A stretch of DNA of 64,000 nucleotides from Streptomyces varsoviensis. GTDB taxonomy: Bacteria; Actinomycetota; Actinomycetes; Streptomycetales; Streptomycetaceae. The notes below the pieces were generated by a model that ran no database searches, had not been told where the DNA came from, and saw nothing but the letters and a program-made list of their open reading frames with translations. Each line of letters opens with the position of its first letter. Position 1 is the first letter of the stretch. This document shows positions 10,801 to 21,147 of this stretch, piece by piece. The position numbers and the translations under genes were made by a program. The stretch is from NCBI RefSeq assembly GCF_000718635.1, contig NZ_JOBF01000033.1, forward strand, positions 139,108 through 203,107, in the 5' to 3' direction.

Positions 10801-13800
10801 CCTCGCCGCTCCGCTGCTGCTGCCCGCCGACCCGACGGCCGACCGGCCCGTACACCTGCGGCTGCTGGTAGGGCCCGAGGACGCCGAAGGCCGCCGCCCC
10901 GTGACATTCCACTCCCGCCCCGAGGACGCCGGGGACGACCAGCCCTGGACCCGGCACGCGGACGGCGCCCTCGGCGCCGAGGAGCCGCCGACCGCGCCCG
11001 TACACGCGGACTGGCCGTCAACCACGGCTGAGAAAATGGATGTTGACGGCCTGTATGAAACCCTGGAAGCCCAGGGAATCGAGTACGGGCCGGCGTTCCG
11101 GGGGCTGCGGGCCGCCTGGCGCGACGGCGACGAGATCTACGCCGAGGTCGCGCTGCCGGAGCCGCCGCCGAGCGGTGACGGCGGCTTCGGCGTGCACCCG
11201 GCCCTGCTGGACGCGGCCCTCCAGGCCACCGGGCTACGGCCCACGGGCAGTCAAGAGCCGTCTGACGGCGTGCCGTTGCCCTTCTCGTGGAGCCAGGTGA
11301 CGCTGGAGCCGACAGTCGAACCCGTGCTGCGTGTGACACTCCGCCCGGCAGGGCCCGACGCCGTGTCCGTACGGATCACCGACCTGGCCGGGCGCACGGT
11401 CGCCGCCGTCGGCTCGCTGACCCTGCGCGCCGCCTCGCTCGCCGCGCTGCGTACGCCCGCCGACTCGCTGTTCCGCCTCGAATGGGCCCCCCTCGCGGCC
11501 CCCGACGCCGCGCCCCCGGCCGCACGCTGGGGAATCCTCGGACCCCGCGACGAACGGCTGCTCCCGCCGGAGTTCGCCACCGAGCCGCTGCCCACCGGCC
11601 CCGCGGACGCTCGGGTCGTGCCCGATGCCGTGCTGCTGCTCTGCGCACCGCCCAGTGCCGAGGGCGACGGCCTCGCGGACCCGGAAGCGGTGCACGCGGC
11701 CGCGGCCGACGCGCTCACCCGCATCCAGGGCTGGCTGGCCGACGACCGCTTCGCGGACACCCCGCTCGTCGTCCTCACCCGAGGCGCGGCCGACGCGGGC
11801 GACGAACCAGTGGAGCCCGGCGCCGCCGCCATCTGGGGCCTCCTCCGCTCCGCCCAACTCGAACACCCCGGCCGGTTCCTCCTCCTCGACACCGACGAGC
11901 CCCGCGACACCACCGCCGCGCTCCCCACCGTCCTCGCCGCCGCCGAACCCCAGACAGCCCTCCGCGCCGGCCGCCTCCTCACCCCCCGCCTCACCCGCCA
12001 CACCCCCACGGGCCGTGAAGCCCCCGGGGCCGTACCGCCCACGCCCGTACCCTCCGCGTTCTCCGCGCCTTCCGCGCCTTCCGCGTTCTCCGCGCCCTTC
12101 GGACCCGAGGGGACCGTATTGCTCAGTGGTGGCGGGGCGCTCGCGGGGGTGGTGGCGCGCCACCTCGTCGCCGCGTATGGCGTGCGCAGGCTGCTGGTCT
12201 TGAGTCGGCGCGGTGCGCAGAGCCCCGGGCTGGGGGAACTCGTCACCGAACTGGCCGAGCAGGGCGCCGAAACGACCGTACTAGCCTGCGATGTGTCGGA
12301 GCGTCAGGAACTCTCCGAGGCGCTGGCGACGGTTCCGGCGGAGTATCCGCTGCGCGCGGTCGTGCATACGGCGGGTGCCCTCGACGACGGTCTGCTGGAG
12401 ACGCTGACGCCGGAACGGCTGCGCGCCGTGCTGCGGCCCAAGACCGACGCCGTCACCCACCTCCACGAGCTGACGCGCGGCCGCGACCTGTCGGCGTTCG
12501 TGGTGTTCTCCTCCGCCGCCGGCGTGCTGGGCAGCGCCGGACAGTGCGCGTACTCCGCCGCCAACGCGGGACTCGACGCGCTGATGGCGAGGCGGCGGCG
12601 GCTCGGGCTGCCGGGCACCTCGCTGGCCTGGGGGCTGTGGGAGCGGCAGAGCGGGCTGACGGCCGAACTGGCCGGCGCCGACCTCCGCCGGATGGCCCGC
12701 GGCGGGGTGCGCCCGCTGTCCGACGAGGACGGTATGGCGCTCTTCGACGCGGCCCTGGCCACGGGCGACGCGCTGGCCGTGCCGATCCACCTGGACCTCG
12801 CCGCCTACCGCGACGGCCCGCCGCCGCTGCTGCGCTCGCTGGTACGGGCCCGGCCCCGCAAGGCGGCCGCCGCCGAGTCCGTACGGGACCGGCTCGCCGC
12901 GGCCGGGGCCGAGGAGCGCCCGCGCGTCCTGCTCGACCTCGTACGGACCCTCGCGGCCGGTGTCCTCGGCCACGCGGACGCCGAGGCCGTGCCGGAGTCG
13001 GCCGCCTTCCTCTCGCTCGGCTTCGACTCGCTGACCGCCGTCGAACTGCGCAACCGGTTGGGGGAGGCCACGGGGCTCCGGCTGCGGCCCTCGGCCGTCC
13101 TCGACAGCGGCACCCCGGCCAAGCTGGCGAAACACCTGGGTGCCGCACTGGCCGCCGCCGCCGAGGGCGAGGCCGGGGCCGGAGCTGAAGACGCCGACGC
13201 GGCTGTTCCCGTCGCAGGGGAGGCGAAGGAACCTGGCGCGGGCGTCCCGCGCCGCGCGACGACGACCGCACCGGAGCCGGACGCCGACCCGGTGAGCCTG
13301 CTGTTCCGGCAGGCGTGCGAACTCGGCAAGGTCGACGACGGGCTCGCCCTGCTGAAGCACGCCTCAGCTCTGCGCCCCCGCTTCGCCAACGCGCACGACG
13401 TCATCGCCTCCGGCGCCGGTCCCGAACTGCTGCGCCTGCGCGAGCGCGCCGATGCCCCCGTGGTGGTCTGCTTCGGCTCCGTCGTCGCGTTGGGCGGCGC
13501 CCACCAGTACGCGCGGTTCGCCGCCGCTCTGGGCGACCGGTTCGCCGTCAGCGCGCTGAGCGCCCCCGGCTTCGTACCGGGCGAGGCGCTGCCCGCGGAC
13601 ATGGACGCGCTCCTGGAGTTCCAGGCGCTGACCATCCGTCGACACCACCCGCACAGCCCCTTGGTGCTCGTCGGGTCGTCCTCCGGGGGCACGCTCGCCC
13701 ACGGCGCGGCGGCGGCGCTGGAACGGCTCGGGGCCGGCCCCGCCGCCGTGGTGCTGCTCGACACCTACCTGTCGGACAACACGGGCATCACCCAGTTCAA

Positions 13801-14254
13801 CGACGTGCTGCTCGGCGGCATGTTCGCGCGCGAGGACCGGGCGGCCCCGATGGACGGCACCCGGCTGACCGCGATGGGCGGCTACTTCCGCATCCTCGAC
13901 GACTGGCGGCCGCCGGCCGTCGAGGCGCCCGTGCTGCTGGTACGGGCCTCCGCGCCGCTCGGCGAGCCGGCCCCGGACGCCGGGGACTGGCGCTCGTCCT
14001 GGCCGTCCGCGCACACGGTCGTGGACGTGCCCGGCGACCACTTCTCGATCATGGAACAGCACGTGGCGACCACGGGCGAGGCGGTCGCCGACTGGCTCCG
14101 CGTCATCGTTCCCCCCGACGCGAACGCCGCCCCGGACGCCCGTACGGACGCGACGGCCACTGCTCGTACGGAGCCCACGGAGCCCACGGAAGCCGCGGGC
14201 ACCGGCCCCGCCCCCGCCCCCCGTACAGACCACCCGCACAGGAGGCACGTATGA
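7805..14254 (+). CDS. Terminal modular type I PKS: docking-KS-AT(inactive?)-DH-KR-ACP-TE
   Basis: 2149 residues. The ATG at 7805 is chosen because GGGAAGGGAAG lies just upstream and the protein then starts with a short charged coiled-coil docking segment ([17 protein letters not shown]); an in-frame GTG at 7727 is the alternative. KS about 7901-9175 has Cys codon 8417-8419, [10 protein letters not shown] and NLSHTQ. AT about 9500-10370 has GHGPG instead of GHSxG: Gly (9761-9763) replaces the catalytic Ser, and the N-terminal motif is also altered (FPGAGTRW). HAFH is kept. DH about 10600-11430 has intact [17 protein letters not shown] and LLDAALQ. KR about 12110-12700 has LDD (B-type) and catalytic Ser, Tyr, Lys and Asn, but its dinucleotide loop reads SGGGALAG instead of TGGTGxLG. 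ACP has GFDSLT. TE about 13290-14110 has GSSSG (Ser 13679-13681) and GDHFS. Being last with a TE, it should release the polyketide chain. Confidence 0.96.
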   Translation: MSTDRVVEALRASLQENQRLRETSRRLADEAREPIAITAMSCRFPGGVGTPEELWELLVKERDAVSAFPEDRGWDVEGRYDTDADAPGTFYVREGGFLRDACDFDPAFFGISPREALAMDPQQRLLLETAWEAVERAGIDPLTLRGSRTGVYAGVIYSEYGSRLGAVPDEVEGFLGTGTIPSVASGRVAYTLGLQGPAVTLDTACSSSLVAIHLACQALRAGDATLALAGGVTVMSTPGLYIGFSRQRGLAPDGRSKSFSAAADGAGFGEGVGLLLLERLSDARRNGHPVLALVRGSAVNQDGASNGLTAPNGPAQERVIRQALDRARLAPGQIDAVEAHGTGTVLGDPIEAQALLAVYGRDRPAGRPLWLGSLKSNLSHTQAAAGVGGVIKTVLAMRHGLLPKTLHVDRPTEQVDWTEGAVELLTEARPWPATGEPRRAGVSSFGASGTNAHLILESAEEPAPAPADAPGPAPGPVLWPLSAKSGPALRAQAAALHDHLTAGPAPRPLDVSRSLALGRSRFAERAVLVGDDHAELLAGLAALARGEEPASGVRGTAPQGGRKPVFVFPGAGTRWIGAGAELLDSCPAFAARMADCERALAPHLDWSPTEVLRRGAAPERAEAAQPVLFAVLVSLAAVWRAHGVEPAAVIGHGPGEVAAACVAGALSLDDAARVAVERGKALGALPGGAAATVTMTPDEVTAALTRRQLDLAVAAVNGPRTVVVAGAEDAVDAFVDGLTAEGAMAWRTPAAHAFHHDGAAAVRDTLRTALAGIAPRTPAVPILSTVDAAPPGPDAFGPEHWHRDLRYTVRFQDTVRALLDAGHRTFVEVGAHPTLTFTIEDIIEDAAADAGAADALVLDTLHRSEGGGLLRRLLLSLGAAQTNGLPVAWEPLFEGAGAGRVDLPTYAFQHRHYWLDAAPAGGDPSTAGQADGGHPLLGAAVDLPDGAGTLFTGRLSLAAHPWLADHAVAGTVLLPGVAFLEMAAHAGRRLGSPTVEELTLAAPLLLPADPTADRPVHLRLLVGPEDAEGRRPVTFHSRPEDAGDDQPWTRHADGALGAEEPPTAPVHADWPSTTAEKMDVDGLYETLEAQGIEYGPAFRGLRAAWRDGDEIYAEVALPEPPPSGDGGFGVHPALLDAALQATGLRPTGSQEPSDGVPLPFSWSQVTLEPTVEPVLRVTLRPAGPDAVSVRITDLAGRTVAAVGSLTLRAASLAALRTPADSLFRLEWAPLAAPDAAPPAARWGILGPRDERLLPPEFATEPLPTGPADARVVPDAVLLLCAPPSAEGDGLADPEAVHAAAADALTRIQGWLADDRFADTPLVVLTRGAADAGDEPVEPGAAAIWGLLRSAQLEHPGRFLLLDTDEPRDTTAALPTVLAAAEPQTALRAGRLLTPRLTRHTPTGREAPGAVPPTPVPSAFSAPSAPSAFSAPFGPEGTVLLSGGGALAGVVARHLVAAYGVRRLLVLSRRGAQSPGLGELVTELAEQGAETTVLACDVSERQELSEALATVPAEYPLRAVVHTAGALDDGLLETLTPERLRAVLRPKTDAVTHLHELTRGRDLSAFVVFSSAAGVLGSAGQCAYSAANAGLDALMARRRRLGLPGTSLAWGLWERQSGLTAELAGADLRRMARGGVRPLSDEDGMALFDAALATGDALAVPIHLDLAAYRDGPPPLLRSLVRARPRKAAAAESVRDRLAAAGAEERPRVLLDLVRTLAAGVLGHADAEAVPESAAFLSLGFDSLTAVELRNRLGEATGLRLRPSAVLDSGTPAKLAKHLGAALAAAAEGEAGAGAEDADAAVPVAGEAKEPGAGVPRRATTTAPEPDADPVSLLFRQACELGKVDDGLALLKHASALRPRFANAHDVIASGAGPELLRLRERADAPVVVCFGSVVALGGAHQYARFAAALGDRFAVSALSAPGFVPGEALPADMDALLEFQALTIRRHHPHSPLVLVGSSSGGTLAHGAAAALERLGAGPAAVVLLDTYLSDNTGITQFNDVLLGGMFAREDRAAPMDGTRLTAMGGYFRILDDWRPPAVEAPVLLVRASAPLGEPAPDAGDWRSSWPSAHTVVDVPGDHFSIMEQHVATTGEAVADWLRVIVPPDANAAPDARTDATATARTEPTEPTEAAGTGPAPAPRTDHPHRRHV
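12048..12108 (+). repeat. Short tandem repeats (9-bp TTCTCCGCG/CCTTCCGCG units) in a PKS linker
   Basis: Alternating 9-base units encode an Ala-Pro-Ser-Phe-rich linker between the structural and catalytic parts of the KR in the terminal PKS. The frame is kept. The likely role is only as a flexible spacer. Confidence 0.7.
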
Positions 14255-15135
14255 CGACCACCACGGCGCATCCGGAGCCCGCGAGCCCGCCGGCGCACGC
14301 GCTGACCGTGCTGGGCGCCGGGGTGATGGGGGTCGGCATCACCGTGCTGGCCCTCGGCCACGGTCTGCCCGTCCATCTCGTCGACACCGACCCCGACCGG
14401 CTCGACCGGGCGGCGGCGAAGATCGGCGACGAACTGCGGCTGGCCCACCTGATGAGCGCCCTGCCCCCGGACACCGAGCCGGGCGAGCTGACCACCGCGA
14501 CCGCGCCGTCACCCGAGGCCGTCGGCCGCGCCACCGCCGTCATCGAGGCGATCACCGAGAACGCCGAACTCAAGGCCAAGGCCCTGGCCGAGATCTCGGC
14601 CAAGGCGCGGCCCGGCACGCCGCTCATCACCAACACCTCGTCCATCCCCATCGACGAGCTGGCCGACGCCGTCGAACGCCCCGCGGAGCTCGTCGGCACG
14701 CACTTCATGAACCCGCCCTACCTGATCAAGACGGCCGAGGTCATCCGCGGGGCCAGGACCGGGGACGCCGCCATGGCCGCCGTGACCGCGCTGCTCGCCG
14801 CGGTGCGCCGGGAAGGCGTCGTGGTCAAGGACGCCCCGGGCTTCGTGACCAGCCGGGTTCTGCATCCGATGATCAACGACGCGGCCCGCGTCGTAGAGGA
14901 GGGCACCGCCACCGCCGAGGCCGTGGACGCGCTGATGCAGGGCTGCCTGGGACACCCGACAGGCCCCTTGCGCACCGCCGACCTCATCGGCATCGACAAC
15001 CTCGTCGACTCCCTGAATGTGCTGTACGAACGCACCGGGGACGACGGCTGCCGCCCCTGCGACCTGCTGCTGCGACTCGTCGCCGAAGGCCGCCACGGCC
15101 GCAAGACGGGACAGGGCTTCTACACATACCCATGA
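14251..15135 (+). CDS. fkbK: 3-hydroxyacyl-CoA dehydrogenase-like enzyme of methoxymalonyl-ACP synthesis (FkbK-type)
   Basis: 294 residues. The ATG overlaps the PKS stop as ATGA, with AGGAGG just upstream, so translation is coupled to the terminal PKS. The N-terminus has an NAD-binding Rossmann motif, GAGVMGVG, followed by the 3-hydroxybutyryl-CoA dehydrogenase pattern ([31 protein letters not shown]). In the FK520, ansamitocin and oxazolomycin type pathways such an enzyme oxidises ACP-bound glycerate carbon 3 toward the malonate semialdehyde level. The next three genes are the matching ACP, acyl dehydrogenase and HAD-type glyceryl transferase, which makes this assignment firm. The exact oxidation step is known only from the family. 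Confidence 0.93.
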   Translation: MTTTTAHPEPASPPAHALTVLGAGVMGVGITVLALGHGLPVHLVDTDPDRLDRAAAKIGDELRLAHLMSALPPDTEPGELTTATAPSPEAVGRATAVIEAITENAELKAKALAEISAKARPGTPLITNTSSIPIDELADAVERPAELVGTHFMNPPYLIKTAEVIRGARTGDAAMAAVTALLAAVRREGVVVKDAPGFVTSRVLHPMINDAARVVEEGTATAEAVDALMQGCLGHPTGPLRTADLIGIDNLVDSLNVLYERTGDDGCRPCDLLLRLVAEGRHGRKTGQGFYTYP

Positions 15136-15208
15136 CCGCCGCCGCCGCGCTCCGCGGCACGCCCATCACTCGCCCCGCCGCCACCGATACCCATGAGGAG
15201 AACAACCG

Positions 15209-15511
15209 ATGACCAACCAGACCACCGAGGCCGCGGACACCGGCACCGGCGCACCGGACGCCGTGGAGCGGGAACTGCTCGACTTCCTCCAGGGACATAC
15301 CGGCACACCATGGGAGCCCGAGACCGACCTCTTCCGCACGGGCGGCCTCTCCTCCCTCTTCGCGATGCAACTGGTCGTGCATCTGGAGAAGACCTACGGG
15401 GTGGCCATCCGCGGCGCCGATCTCAGGATGGACAACTTCCGCACCGCGCGCGTGATGGCCGCGCTGGTCGGCCGGCTGAAGGAGCCGCGGCCCGGGGGCC
15501 TCGATGGGTGA
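15209..15511 (+). CDS. fkbJ: Dedicated acyl carrier protein for methoxymalonyl unit (FkbJ-type)
   Basis: 100 residues with a GAGGAG ribosome site before the ATG. The attachment site sits in TGGLSSLFAMQLV, the characteristic GLxSLFA variant of this ACP family rather than GxDSL. It carries the C3 unit while it is oxidised and O-methylated, and then delivers methoxymalonyl to a PKS. The last bases overlap the start of the acyl dehydrogenase gene (ATG at 15504), so the two are co-translated. Confidence 0.93.
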   Translation: MTNQTTEAADTGTGAPDAVERELLDFLQGHTGTPWEPETDLFRTGGLSSLFAMQLVVHLEKTYGVAIRGADLRMDNFRTARVMAALVGRLKEPRPGGLDG

Positions 15512-16739
15512 CGTGGTGGCCGAGGCGGCGGCCCAGGTCTCCGCGGCCGTCGGCGACCGGGCCGGCGACTGGGACCGTACGGGCCTGCTGCCCCTGGACC
15601 TGCTCCGCGAACTCGGCGCGGCCGGCCGGCTGTGCGCCGAAGTGCCCGTCGAGTACGGCGGGTGGGGCCTGAGCAGCCTGCTCAGCGGCGAGTACACGGC
15701 CCACGTGGGGAGCCTGTGCAGCTCCCTGCGCAGCGTCATGACCTCGCAGGGCATGGCCGCCTGGACGATCCAGCGGTTCGGCACGCCCCGCCAGCAGGCC
15801 GACTGGCTCCCCGGGCTCACCGGCGGCCGGCTCGCGGCGGTCGGGTTCAGCGAACCGGACGCGGGCAGCGACCTCGCGGCCATGGGCACCGTCATCCGCC
15901 GCGACGGCGACGCCGTCGTCATCGACGGCCGCAAGAAATGGGTGACCGCCGCCCACTACGCGGACGTGCTGGTGATCTTCGGACGCTACGCCGACGGCCC
16001 CGCTGACGCCGCTGATGCCCGTGACGCCCCTGACGCCGTCGACGGCACCGGCGGGGGAGTGGCCGCCGCCGTGCTCGTACCCGTCGACACGCCCGGCGTC
16101 GAGGTGCGGCGGATCGCCGACCCGCTCGGCTGCCGGGCGGCCGGCCACGCGGACATCGGCCTCGACGCGGTCCGGCTGCCCGCCGACAGCGTGCTCGGCG
16201 GGTACGGGCTGCCGCTGCCGCTCCTGGTGACCACCGCCCTGGCCTATGGGCGGATGTCCGTGGCCTGGGGGTGCGTGGGCATCCTGCGCGGCTGCCTGGC
16301 CGAGGCCACGCGACACGCCGCCACGCGCGAGCAGTTCGGCAAGCCCCTGGCCCAGCACCAGCTCGTCGCCCGGCACCTCGCCGAGCTGTACACGGCGGAG
16401 CAGGTGGCCACCAGGGTCTGCGAGCACGCGAGCCGCTGCTGGGACGAGGGCTCCCCGGACCAGGTGGTGGCCACCGTCCTGGCCAAACGCGTCAGCTCCG
16501 CCCAGGCCGCCGCCGGCGCCTCGTCCGCCGTCCAGGTGCTGGCCTCCGCCGGATCGCGGGACGGCCACCCGGTGGCCCGCGCCCACCGCGACGCGAAGCT
16601 GATGGAGATCATCGAGGGCAGCACCGAGCTGTGCCAGGTGCTGCTCGCCGACCACGCCGTATCCGCGCGGGTCCGCGCCGCACCGCCCGTACGCGCGCCG
16701 GCCGCACCCGCGCCGCCCGCGCCGGGGAGGCCGCGGTGA
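15504..16739 (+). CDS. fkbI: Acyl-CoA dehydrogenase of methoxymalonyl-ACP synthesis (FkbI-type)
   Basis: 411 residues, overlapping the ACP gene by 8 nt and ending in a GTGA overlap region with the next gene. It shows the acyl-CoA dehydrogenase fold: GFSEPDAGSDL (FAD and substrate loop), KKWVTAA, and a C-terminal four-helix region with REQFGKPL. In the FkbGHIJK family it acts on the ACP-bound glycerate-derived unit as an FAD oxidase or dehydrogenase and helps convert it to hydroxymalonyl-ACP. Neighbours on both sides belong to the same pathway. The C-terminus has a Pro/Ala-rich tail of about 25 residues. Confidence 0.93.
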   Translation: MGDVVAEAAAQVSAAVGDRAGDWDRTGLLPLDLLRELGAAGRLCAEVPVEYGGWGLSSLLSGEYTAHVGSLCSSLRSVMTSQGMAAWTIQRFGTPRQQADWLPGLTGGRLAAVGFSEPDAGSDLAAMGTVIRRDGDAVVIDGRKKWVTAAHYADVLVIFGRYADGPADAADARDAPDAVDGTGGGVAAAVLVPVDTPGVEVRRIADPLGCRAAGHADIGLDAVRLPADSVLGGYGLPLPLLVTTALAYGRMSVAWGCVGILRGCLAEATRHAATREQFGKPLAQHQLVARHLAELYTAEQVATRVCEHASRCWDEGSPDQVVATVLAKRVSSAQAAAGASSAVQVLASAGSRDGHPVARAHRDAKLMEIIEGSTELCQVLLADHAVSARVRAAPPVRAPAAPAPPAPGRPR

Positions 16740-16774
16740 CCGCGTCCGAGACCCGCGAACCCCAGGGGGAGACT

Positions 16775-17920
16775 ATGACCGACACCGATACCGACATGGA
16801 CGCCGCAGCAGACGACGACCGGCCCGACCGACCCGACCGGCCCGTAACCGTCAAATGCCTGGTCTGGGACCTGGACAACACCCTCTGGCAGGGCACCCTG
16901 CTGGAGGACGGCGAGGTGGCGCTCGCCGACGAGGTACGCAAGGTCGTCATCGAGCTGGACTCGCGCGGCATCCTCCAGTCCGTGTCCAGCAAGAACGACC
17001 ACGACCACGCCTGGGCCCGGCTGGAGGCGCTGGGCGTCGCCGAGTACTTCGTGCTGCCGGAGATCGGCTGGGGCACCAAGTCCGAGGCGGTGCGCCGCAT
17101 CGCGGACCGGCTGAACTTCGCCCACTCGACCATCGCCTTCATCGACGACCAGCCCGCCGAGCTGGCCGAGGTCGCCTTCCACCTGCCCGAGGTCCGCGGC
17201 TACCCGGCCGAGCGGGTGCTCGCGCTGCCGGACCTGCCCGAGTTCACGCCCGCGACGAGCACCGTGGACTCGCGGCGGCGCCGGGCGATGTACCAGGCGG
17301 GGTTCCGCCGGGAGGCGGAGCGCGCCGAGGCGACCGGCCCCGACGAGGAGTTCCTGCGCTCCCTCGGCATGGTGATGCGCGTCGGCCGGGCGACCGACGA
17401 GGAGCTGTCGCGCGTCGAGGAACTCACCCTGCGCACCAGCCAGATGAACGCCACCGGCGTCCACTACTCGGACGCGCGGCTGCGGAGCCTGCTCGCCGAC
17501 CCGCACCACGAAGTGCTCGTCGTGACCCTCACCGACCGGTTCGGCCCGCACGGCGCGGTGGGCGTGCTCCTGCTGGCGCGGCACCCCGGGATGTGGCACC
17601 TCAAGCTGCTCGCCACCTCGTGCCGGGTGGTCTCGTACGGGGCCGGGGCCGCGCTCCTGAACTGGCTGGCCGACGCGGCGGCCGGCGCCGGGGCCCATCT
17701 GGTCGCCGACTTCCGGGCCACCGACCGGAACCGGATGATGGAGATCGCCTACCGCTTCGCCGGCTTCGACGATCATTCCTGCGCCTGTGCCGCGGCGCTG
17801 ACCGGCGGCGCCGAGTCCCGGGCGGCGGCCGCCAACGGGCTTCAGCGACTGCACCTGGTGCCCGAGCCCCGCCCGGCGCCCACCACCATGCGGCTGGAGG
17901 CGCCGGTCCTTTTCACATGA
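16775..17920 (+). CDS. fkbH: FkbH-like HAD-superfamily glyceryl-ACP synthase
   Basis: 381 residues. ATG 16775 is preferred because AGGGGGA lies 5 nt upstream; GTG at 16736, overlapping the previous stop, would add 13 residues. The N-terminal HAD motif DLDNTLWQG and the SKND motif mark the family that takes 1,3-bisphosphoglycerate, dephosphorylates it and loads D-glycerate onto the partner ACP. The C-terminal half is the GNAT-like part (TSQMNATG, KLLATSCRV). This is the committing step of methoxymalonyl-ACP formation. Together with the three preceding genes it forms one tight operon downstream of the PKS. Confidence 0.95.
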   Translation: MTDTDTDMDAAADDDRPDRPDRPVTVKCLVWDLDNTLWQGTLLEDGEVALADEVRKVVIELDSRGILQSVSSKNDHDHAWARLEALGVAEYFVLPEIGWGTKSEAVRRIADRLNFAHSTIAFIDDQPAELAEVAFHLPEVRGYPAERVLALPDLPEFTPATSTVDSRRRRAMYQAGFRREAERAEATGPDEEFLRSLGMVMRVGRATDEELSRVEELTLRTSQMNATGVHYSDARLRSLLADPHHEVLVVTLTDRFGPHGAVGVLLLARHPGMWHLKLLATSCRVVSYGAGAALLNWLADAAAGAGAHLVADFRATDRNRMMEIAYRFAGFDDHSCACAAALTGGAESRAAAANGLQRLHLVPEPRPAPTTMRLEAPVLFT

Positions 17921-17943
17921 GCCGCCGGTGGCCGGTGCGGCTC
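17919..17943 (+). terminator. Possible hairpin terminator after the fkbH homologue
   Basis: GAGCCGC (17919-17925) and GCGGCTC (17937-17943) form a 7-bp stem with an 11-nt loop. It starts on the last bases of the stop codon and lies between two convergent genes. No U-tract follows, which is normal in high-GC actinobacteria. Confidence 0.4.
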
Positions 17944-18019
17944 GGGGGCCGGCGGCGCGGTCCGTACGGGCGTGCCGCCGGTCACCCCGGACACCCCGAG
18001 CCCCCCCCGCTGAGCCCGG

Positions 18020-18682
18020 TCAGAGCTTGCGGGCGAGGGTGATGCCGTCGGCCATGGGCAGCAGGGAGAGGTCCACCCGGTTGTCGTGGTGCAGCAGCCG
18101 GTTGAGGGCGCGTACCCCTTCGGTGTCCGGGTCCTGCGCGGCGGGGTCGGCGACCCGGCCGAAGAAGAGCGTGTTGTCGATGACGATGAGCCCGCCCTGC
18201 CGGACCAGCTTCAGTGAACTCTCGTAGTATCCGACGTAGTTGGCCTTGTCGGCGTCGATGAAGACGAAGTCGAACGAGCCGGGCCCCCGGTCGGCGAGCA
18301 GTTCGGCCAGCGTGTCGTTCGCGTCGCCGATCCGCAGGTCGATCCGTGGCTCGACCTCGGCGCGCCGCCAGTAGTCGGCGCCGAACGCCGGCCACCGCTC
18401 GTCGATGTCGCAGGTCACCAGGTGTCCGCCGGGCGGCAGGGCGCGGGCCAGGCACAGGGTGCTGTAGCCGGTGAAGGTGCCGATCTCCAGTACCGACCGG
18501 GCGCCGGTCAGCCCGGCCAGGAGGGCCAGGAGCTGGCCCTCCTCGGCCATCACCTGCATGGCCCGGCCGGCGGGGAGCACCGCGGTGGCCTCGCGCAGCT
18601 CCCGCAGAATCGCGTCGTCCCGCAGGGAGGTCTCCCTGACGTAGTCGAGCAGTTCATCGGTGGCTGCTGTCTGATCGGCCAT
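18020..18682 (-). CDS. fkbG: SAM-dependent O-methyltransferase, FkbG-type
   Basis: 220 residues, class I methyltransferase of the catechol-OMT/CCoAOMT-like family. The SAM loop is [11 protein letters not shown], the acidic motifs are CDID and DADKANY, and ITLARKL ends the protein. In methoxymalonyl-ACP operons this enzyme methylates the 2-hydroxyl of hydroxymalonyl-ACP. It completes the FkbGHIJK set, but here it is inverted and lies 76 nt behind the SARP gene on the same strand. It may therefore be co-transcribed with the regulator instead of with fkbK-H. An alternative would be methylation of another hydroxyl on the product, but the neighbours favour the first role. Confidence 0.9.
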   Translation of the reverse strand: MADQTAATDELLDYVRETSLRDDAILRELREATAVLPAGRAMQVMAEEGQLLALLAGLTGARSVLEIGTFTGYSTLCLARALPPGGHLVTCDIDERWPAFGADYWRRAEVEPRIDLRIGDANDTLAELLADRGPGSFDFVFIDADKANYVGYYESSLKLVRQGGLIVIDNTLFFGRVADPAAQDPDTEGVRALNRLLHHDNRVDLSLLPMADGITLARKL

Positions 18683-18758
18683 GAGAAAGGCTTTCCCCTC
18701 TGCTGTGATGCGTCGAATGGTCTGCGGCTGGTCCGCGGTCGTCGAAGAGGCGCGCTCC

Positions 18759-20684
18759 TCATACGGCCCGGGGCGCGGGCGTTCCGCTCGTCTGGAACAC
18801 GCTCTGGTGCCGGAACGCCTCGTGTTCCTGGGCCCGTTCGCGCGCGTACGCCTGGAGCAGCGCGTCGAGGCGGTAGCGGCCGGCGATGGGCGGGTGCAGG
18901 AGGTGCGCCTCGACCAGCGTGTCGAGGGCGTCCTCGGCGCTCTCCTCCGAGCAGTTCAGCATGGCCGCGACCCGGCCGCGCGAGGTGTGCGCGGCGCCGG
19001 CCGCGCCCAGGGCGGTGAACACGGCGGCCGGGTCGACGCCGTTCGCGGCGCGGCGCGGCAGCTCCGTGTGGCCCGCGTCGAGGCTGGGCCGTACGTCGAG
19101 GTCGCCGATCCGCAGGGCGTCCAGCAACTGCGGTGCGTCGGTGAGCCGTTGGGCGAGGTCGCCGAGGCTCCAGTGCGGGCGGTCCAGTTGACGGGCGGCC
19201 GCGATGCGCAGTGCCAGCGGCAGCCCGGCGCACATCGCCACGACCGTGCGCGCGGCCTGCGGCTCCGCGTCCACCCGGGCCGGCCCGACGAGTCTGCCCA
19301 GCAGTTCCAGCGACTCGCGTTCGTCCAGGGGCGGGAGCGCGACGGTCCGCGCGCCCTCCAGGTCGGCGAGGCGTCGGCGGCTGGTCACCAGGAGCCGGCT
19401 GCCGCCGCTGCCCGGCACCAGGGGGCGGATCTGGGTGGTGCTGTCGGCGTCGTCGAGGAGGACCAGCAGCCGGCTGCCGGCGGTGAGGGAGCGGTAGAGC
19501 ACTTCCCGCTCGTTCTCATCGGCCGGGATGTCGGGCCGGGGCACGCCGAGTGCGGCCAGGAAGCGGTTCAGTACCTCGCCCGGGGGCAGCGGGTGCTCGC
19601 GGCCGCCGAGCGCGGCGTAGAGCTGGCCGTCGGGGAAGGACTCCCGCAGGGAGTGCGCCGCGTGCAGTGCCAGCGCGCTCTTGCCGGTGCCGCCCCGGCC
19701 GGTGATCACGGCCGTGCCGACCGAGCCGGGCGGCAGGCCGGTGGCCGTCAGGAGGCGGCGCAGCTCGGCCAGCGGCTCCTCGCGTGCCGTCAACGGGTAG
19801 GGCGCGGCGGGCAGTTGCGCGGGCTTCAGACGGAGGGCGCTGTGCCACGTCCGGGGCGCGGGCGGCGCGGTGTGCGTCGTCGTCGGCGCGGTCTGCCGGA
19901 CGGACTGGCGGGCGAGGGCCCGTGCGTCGGGGCGGTCGTCGGCCGCGAGGATGCGTCGCTGGACTTCGCGGAGGGCGGCGCTGGGTTCGGCGCCGAGCTG
20001 TTCCACGAGCAGCTCGCGGGTGCGTTGGTAGAGGGAGAGCGACTCGGACTGCCGGCCGGAGCGGAACAGGGCGAGCATCAGCTTGCCGACCAGCGCCTCG
20101 CGCAGCGGGTTCTCCCTGACCAACCGCCATAGTTCCGGGATGAGTTGGGCGTGCCGGCCGAGCGCCAGTTCGGCGTCGAAGCGCAGCTCCATCGTCTGTA
20201 GGCGCAGCTCCTGGAGGTAGCGGCCCTCGACGTCGCGCAGGGTCTGGGACGGCACGTTGACGAGGGGTTCGTCGCGCCAGCCGGCGAGGGCCTTGGCCAG
20301 TTCGGCGCAGGAGTCCTCCATGTTGCCGACGTCGGCGTGGGCGGCCGCGCGGTGGCGGTGCGCGGTGAAGCGGCCGAGGTCGCTCTCGTCCTCGCCGAGG
20401 GCGATCAGATAGCCCGGCGCCCGGGTGATGATCCGCGCGGACGCCTGCTCGCCGAGGACTTGGCGCAGTCGCATGACGTACGTGCGTATGGTGGCGGCGG
20501 CGCTGGGCGGTGGGGCTCCGTCCCAGACGTATCCCGCGATACGGTCGACCGAGACCACGTGGTTGACATTGAGCAGCAACGTGGCCAGGACGACGCGTTG
20601 CCTGGGGGCCGAGACGTATACCTCCCGCGCGTTCAGCCGGACGGAAAGCGGGCCGAGCAGCAAGAATTCCAACGAACTCCCCAT
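18759..20684 (-). CDS. SARP-family transcriptional activator with NB-ARC ATPase domain (AfsR/DnrI-like)
   Basis: 641 residues. An N-terminal winged-helix trans_reg_C domain (about 1-100, with [13 protein letters not shown] and [12 protein letters not shown]) is followed by a bacterial transcriptional activator domain (about 100-245). Then comes an NTPase module with Walker [10 protein letters not shown] at residues 329-337 and LLVLLDDAD as Walker B. The C-terminal part resembles the winged-helix end of NB-ARC regulators; no TPR tail is visible. SARPs bind heptad repeats upstream of promoters and activate secondary metabolism. It diverges from the type II thioesterase gene and shares a 463-nt intergenic region with it. 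No TTA codon was seen in this gene. Confidence 0.95.
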   Translation of the reverse strand: MGSSLEFLLLGPLSVRLNAREVYVSAPRQRVVLATLLLNVNHVVSVDRIAGYVWDGAPPPSAAATIRTYVMRLRQVLGEQASARIITRAPGYLIALGEDESDLGRFTAHRHRAAAHADVGNMEDSCAELAKALAGWRDEPLVNVPSQTLRDVEGRYLQELRLQTMELRFDAELALGRHAQLIPELWRLVRENPLREALVGKLMLALFRSGRQSESLSLYQRTRELLVEQLGAEPSAALREVQRRILAADDRPDARALARQSVRQTAPTTTHTAPPAPRTWHSALRLKPAQLPAAPYPLTAREEPLAELRRLLTATGLPPGSVGTAVITGRGGTGKSALALHAAHSLRESFPDGQLYAALGGREHPLPPGEVLNRFLAALGVPRPDIPADENEREVLYRSLTAGSRLLVLLDDADSTTQIRPLVPGSGGSRLLVTSRRRLADLEGARTVALPPLDERESLELLGRLVGPARVDAEPQAARTVVAMCAGLPLALRIAAARQLDRPHWSLGDLAQRLTDAPQLLDALRIGDLDVRPSLDAGHTELPRRAANGVDPAAVFTALGAAGAAHTSRGRVAAMLNCSEESAEDALDTLVEAHLLHPPIAGRYRLDALLQAYARERAQEHEAFRHQSVFQTSGTPAPRAV

Positions 20685-21147
20685 TCGTCCTGTTCGTCAC
20701 GCAGGAGTCGTGGCGGAGCGGGCCGTCTGGCGGTTCGCGGGCCCGTCGGCCAACGACGTCAAGCGCGACCTCCAGCATCTTGGGAGCGCTCTGAACCGGT
20801 CAACGATATGCCGAGATGTTTAGGCATATTCCTAGAGCCCTTACCGGCGGGCCATGTCATGTTTGACGCGTCCGTAGCCTGTTTTGTCCGTTTGGTGTGC
20901 TTATCACCCCCGGCTCCATGGCCCGCGGAGCCGGTTTCTGAATCAAATTCAAGCCGTCGCTCTCCGGGCCGCATCGCGGTCTTTCCCGAGCGTGTCGGGG
21001 GGGAATTCACGGTCAGGCGTTATTCGCGGCGCAAGTGTTCGAATCAATTTGCGCTCTTGCTGAGATTCGACGGGGCGTGGCAGGGTGGGAAACACCGTAC
21101 CCAGATCCCCCGGATCTGTGGAACCGTGAAGGGAAAACCCAGGAGAC
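20685..21147. promoter_or_regulatory. Divergent regulatory region between SARP and thioesterase genes, with a perfect inverted repeat
   Basis: This 463-nt gap is clearly more AT-rich than its surroundings. It holds a perfect inverted repeat ATATGCC (20806-20812) / GGCATAT (20823-20829) with a 10-nt spacer. It also holds two similar AT-rich motifs (GAATCAAATT near 20940 and GAATCAATTT near 21040). Both flanking genes point away from it, so their promoters should lie here. I could not find a convincing set of SARP-type TCGAGxx heptads. The thioesterase has AGGAG right before its ATG. Confidence 0.6.

Noticed and set aside
18759..20684. Reading the plus strand here (frame of 18681-20132) as a gene
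   Set aside because: The minus strand gives a full SARP with Walker A; the plus-strand translation has no domain.
20685..21147. SARP heptad repeats (TCGAGxx type)
   Set aside because: I looked for regularly spaced heptads and found none convincing; only a palindrome and AT-rich motifs are present.
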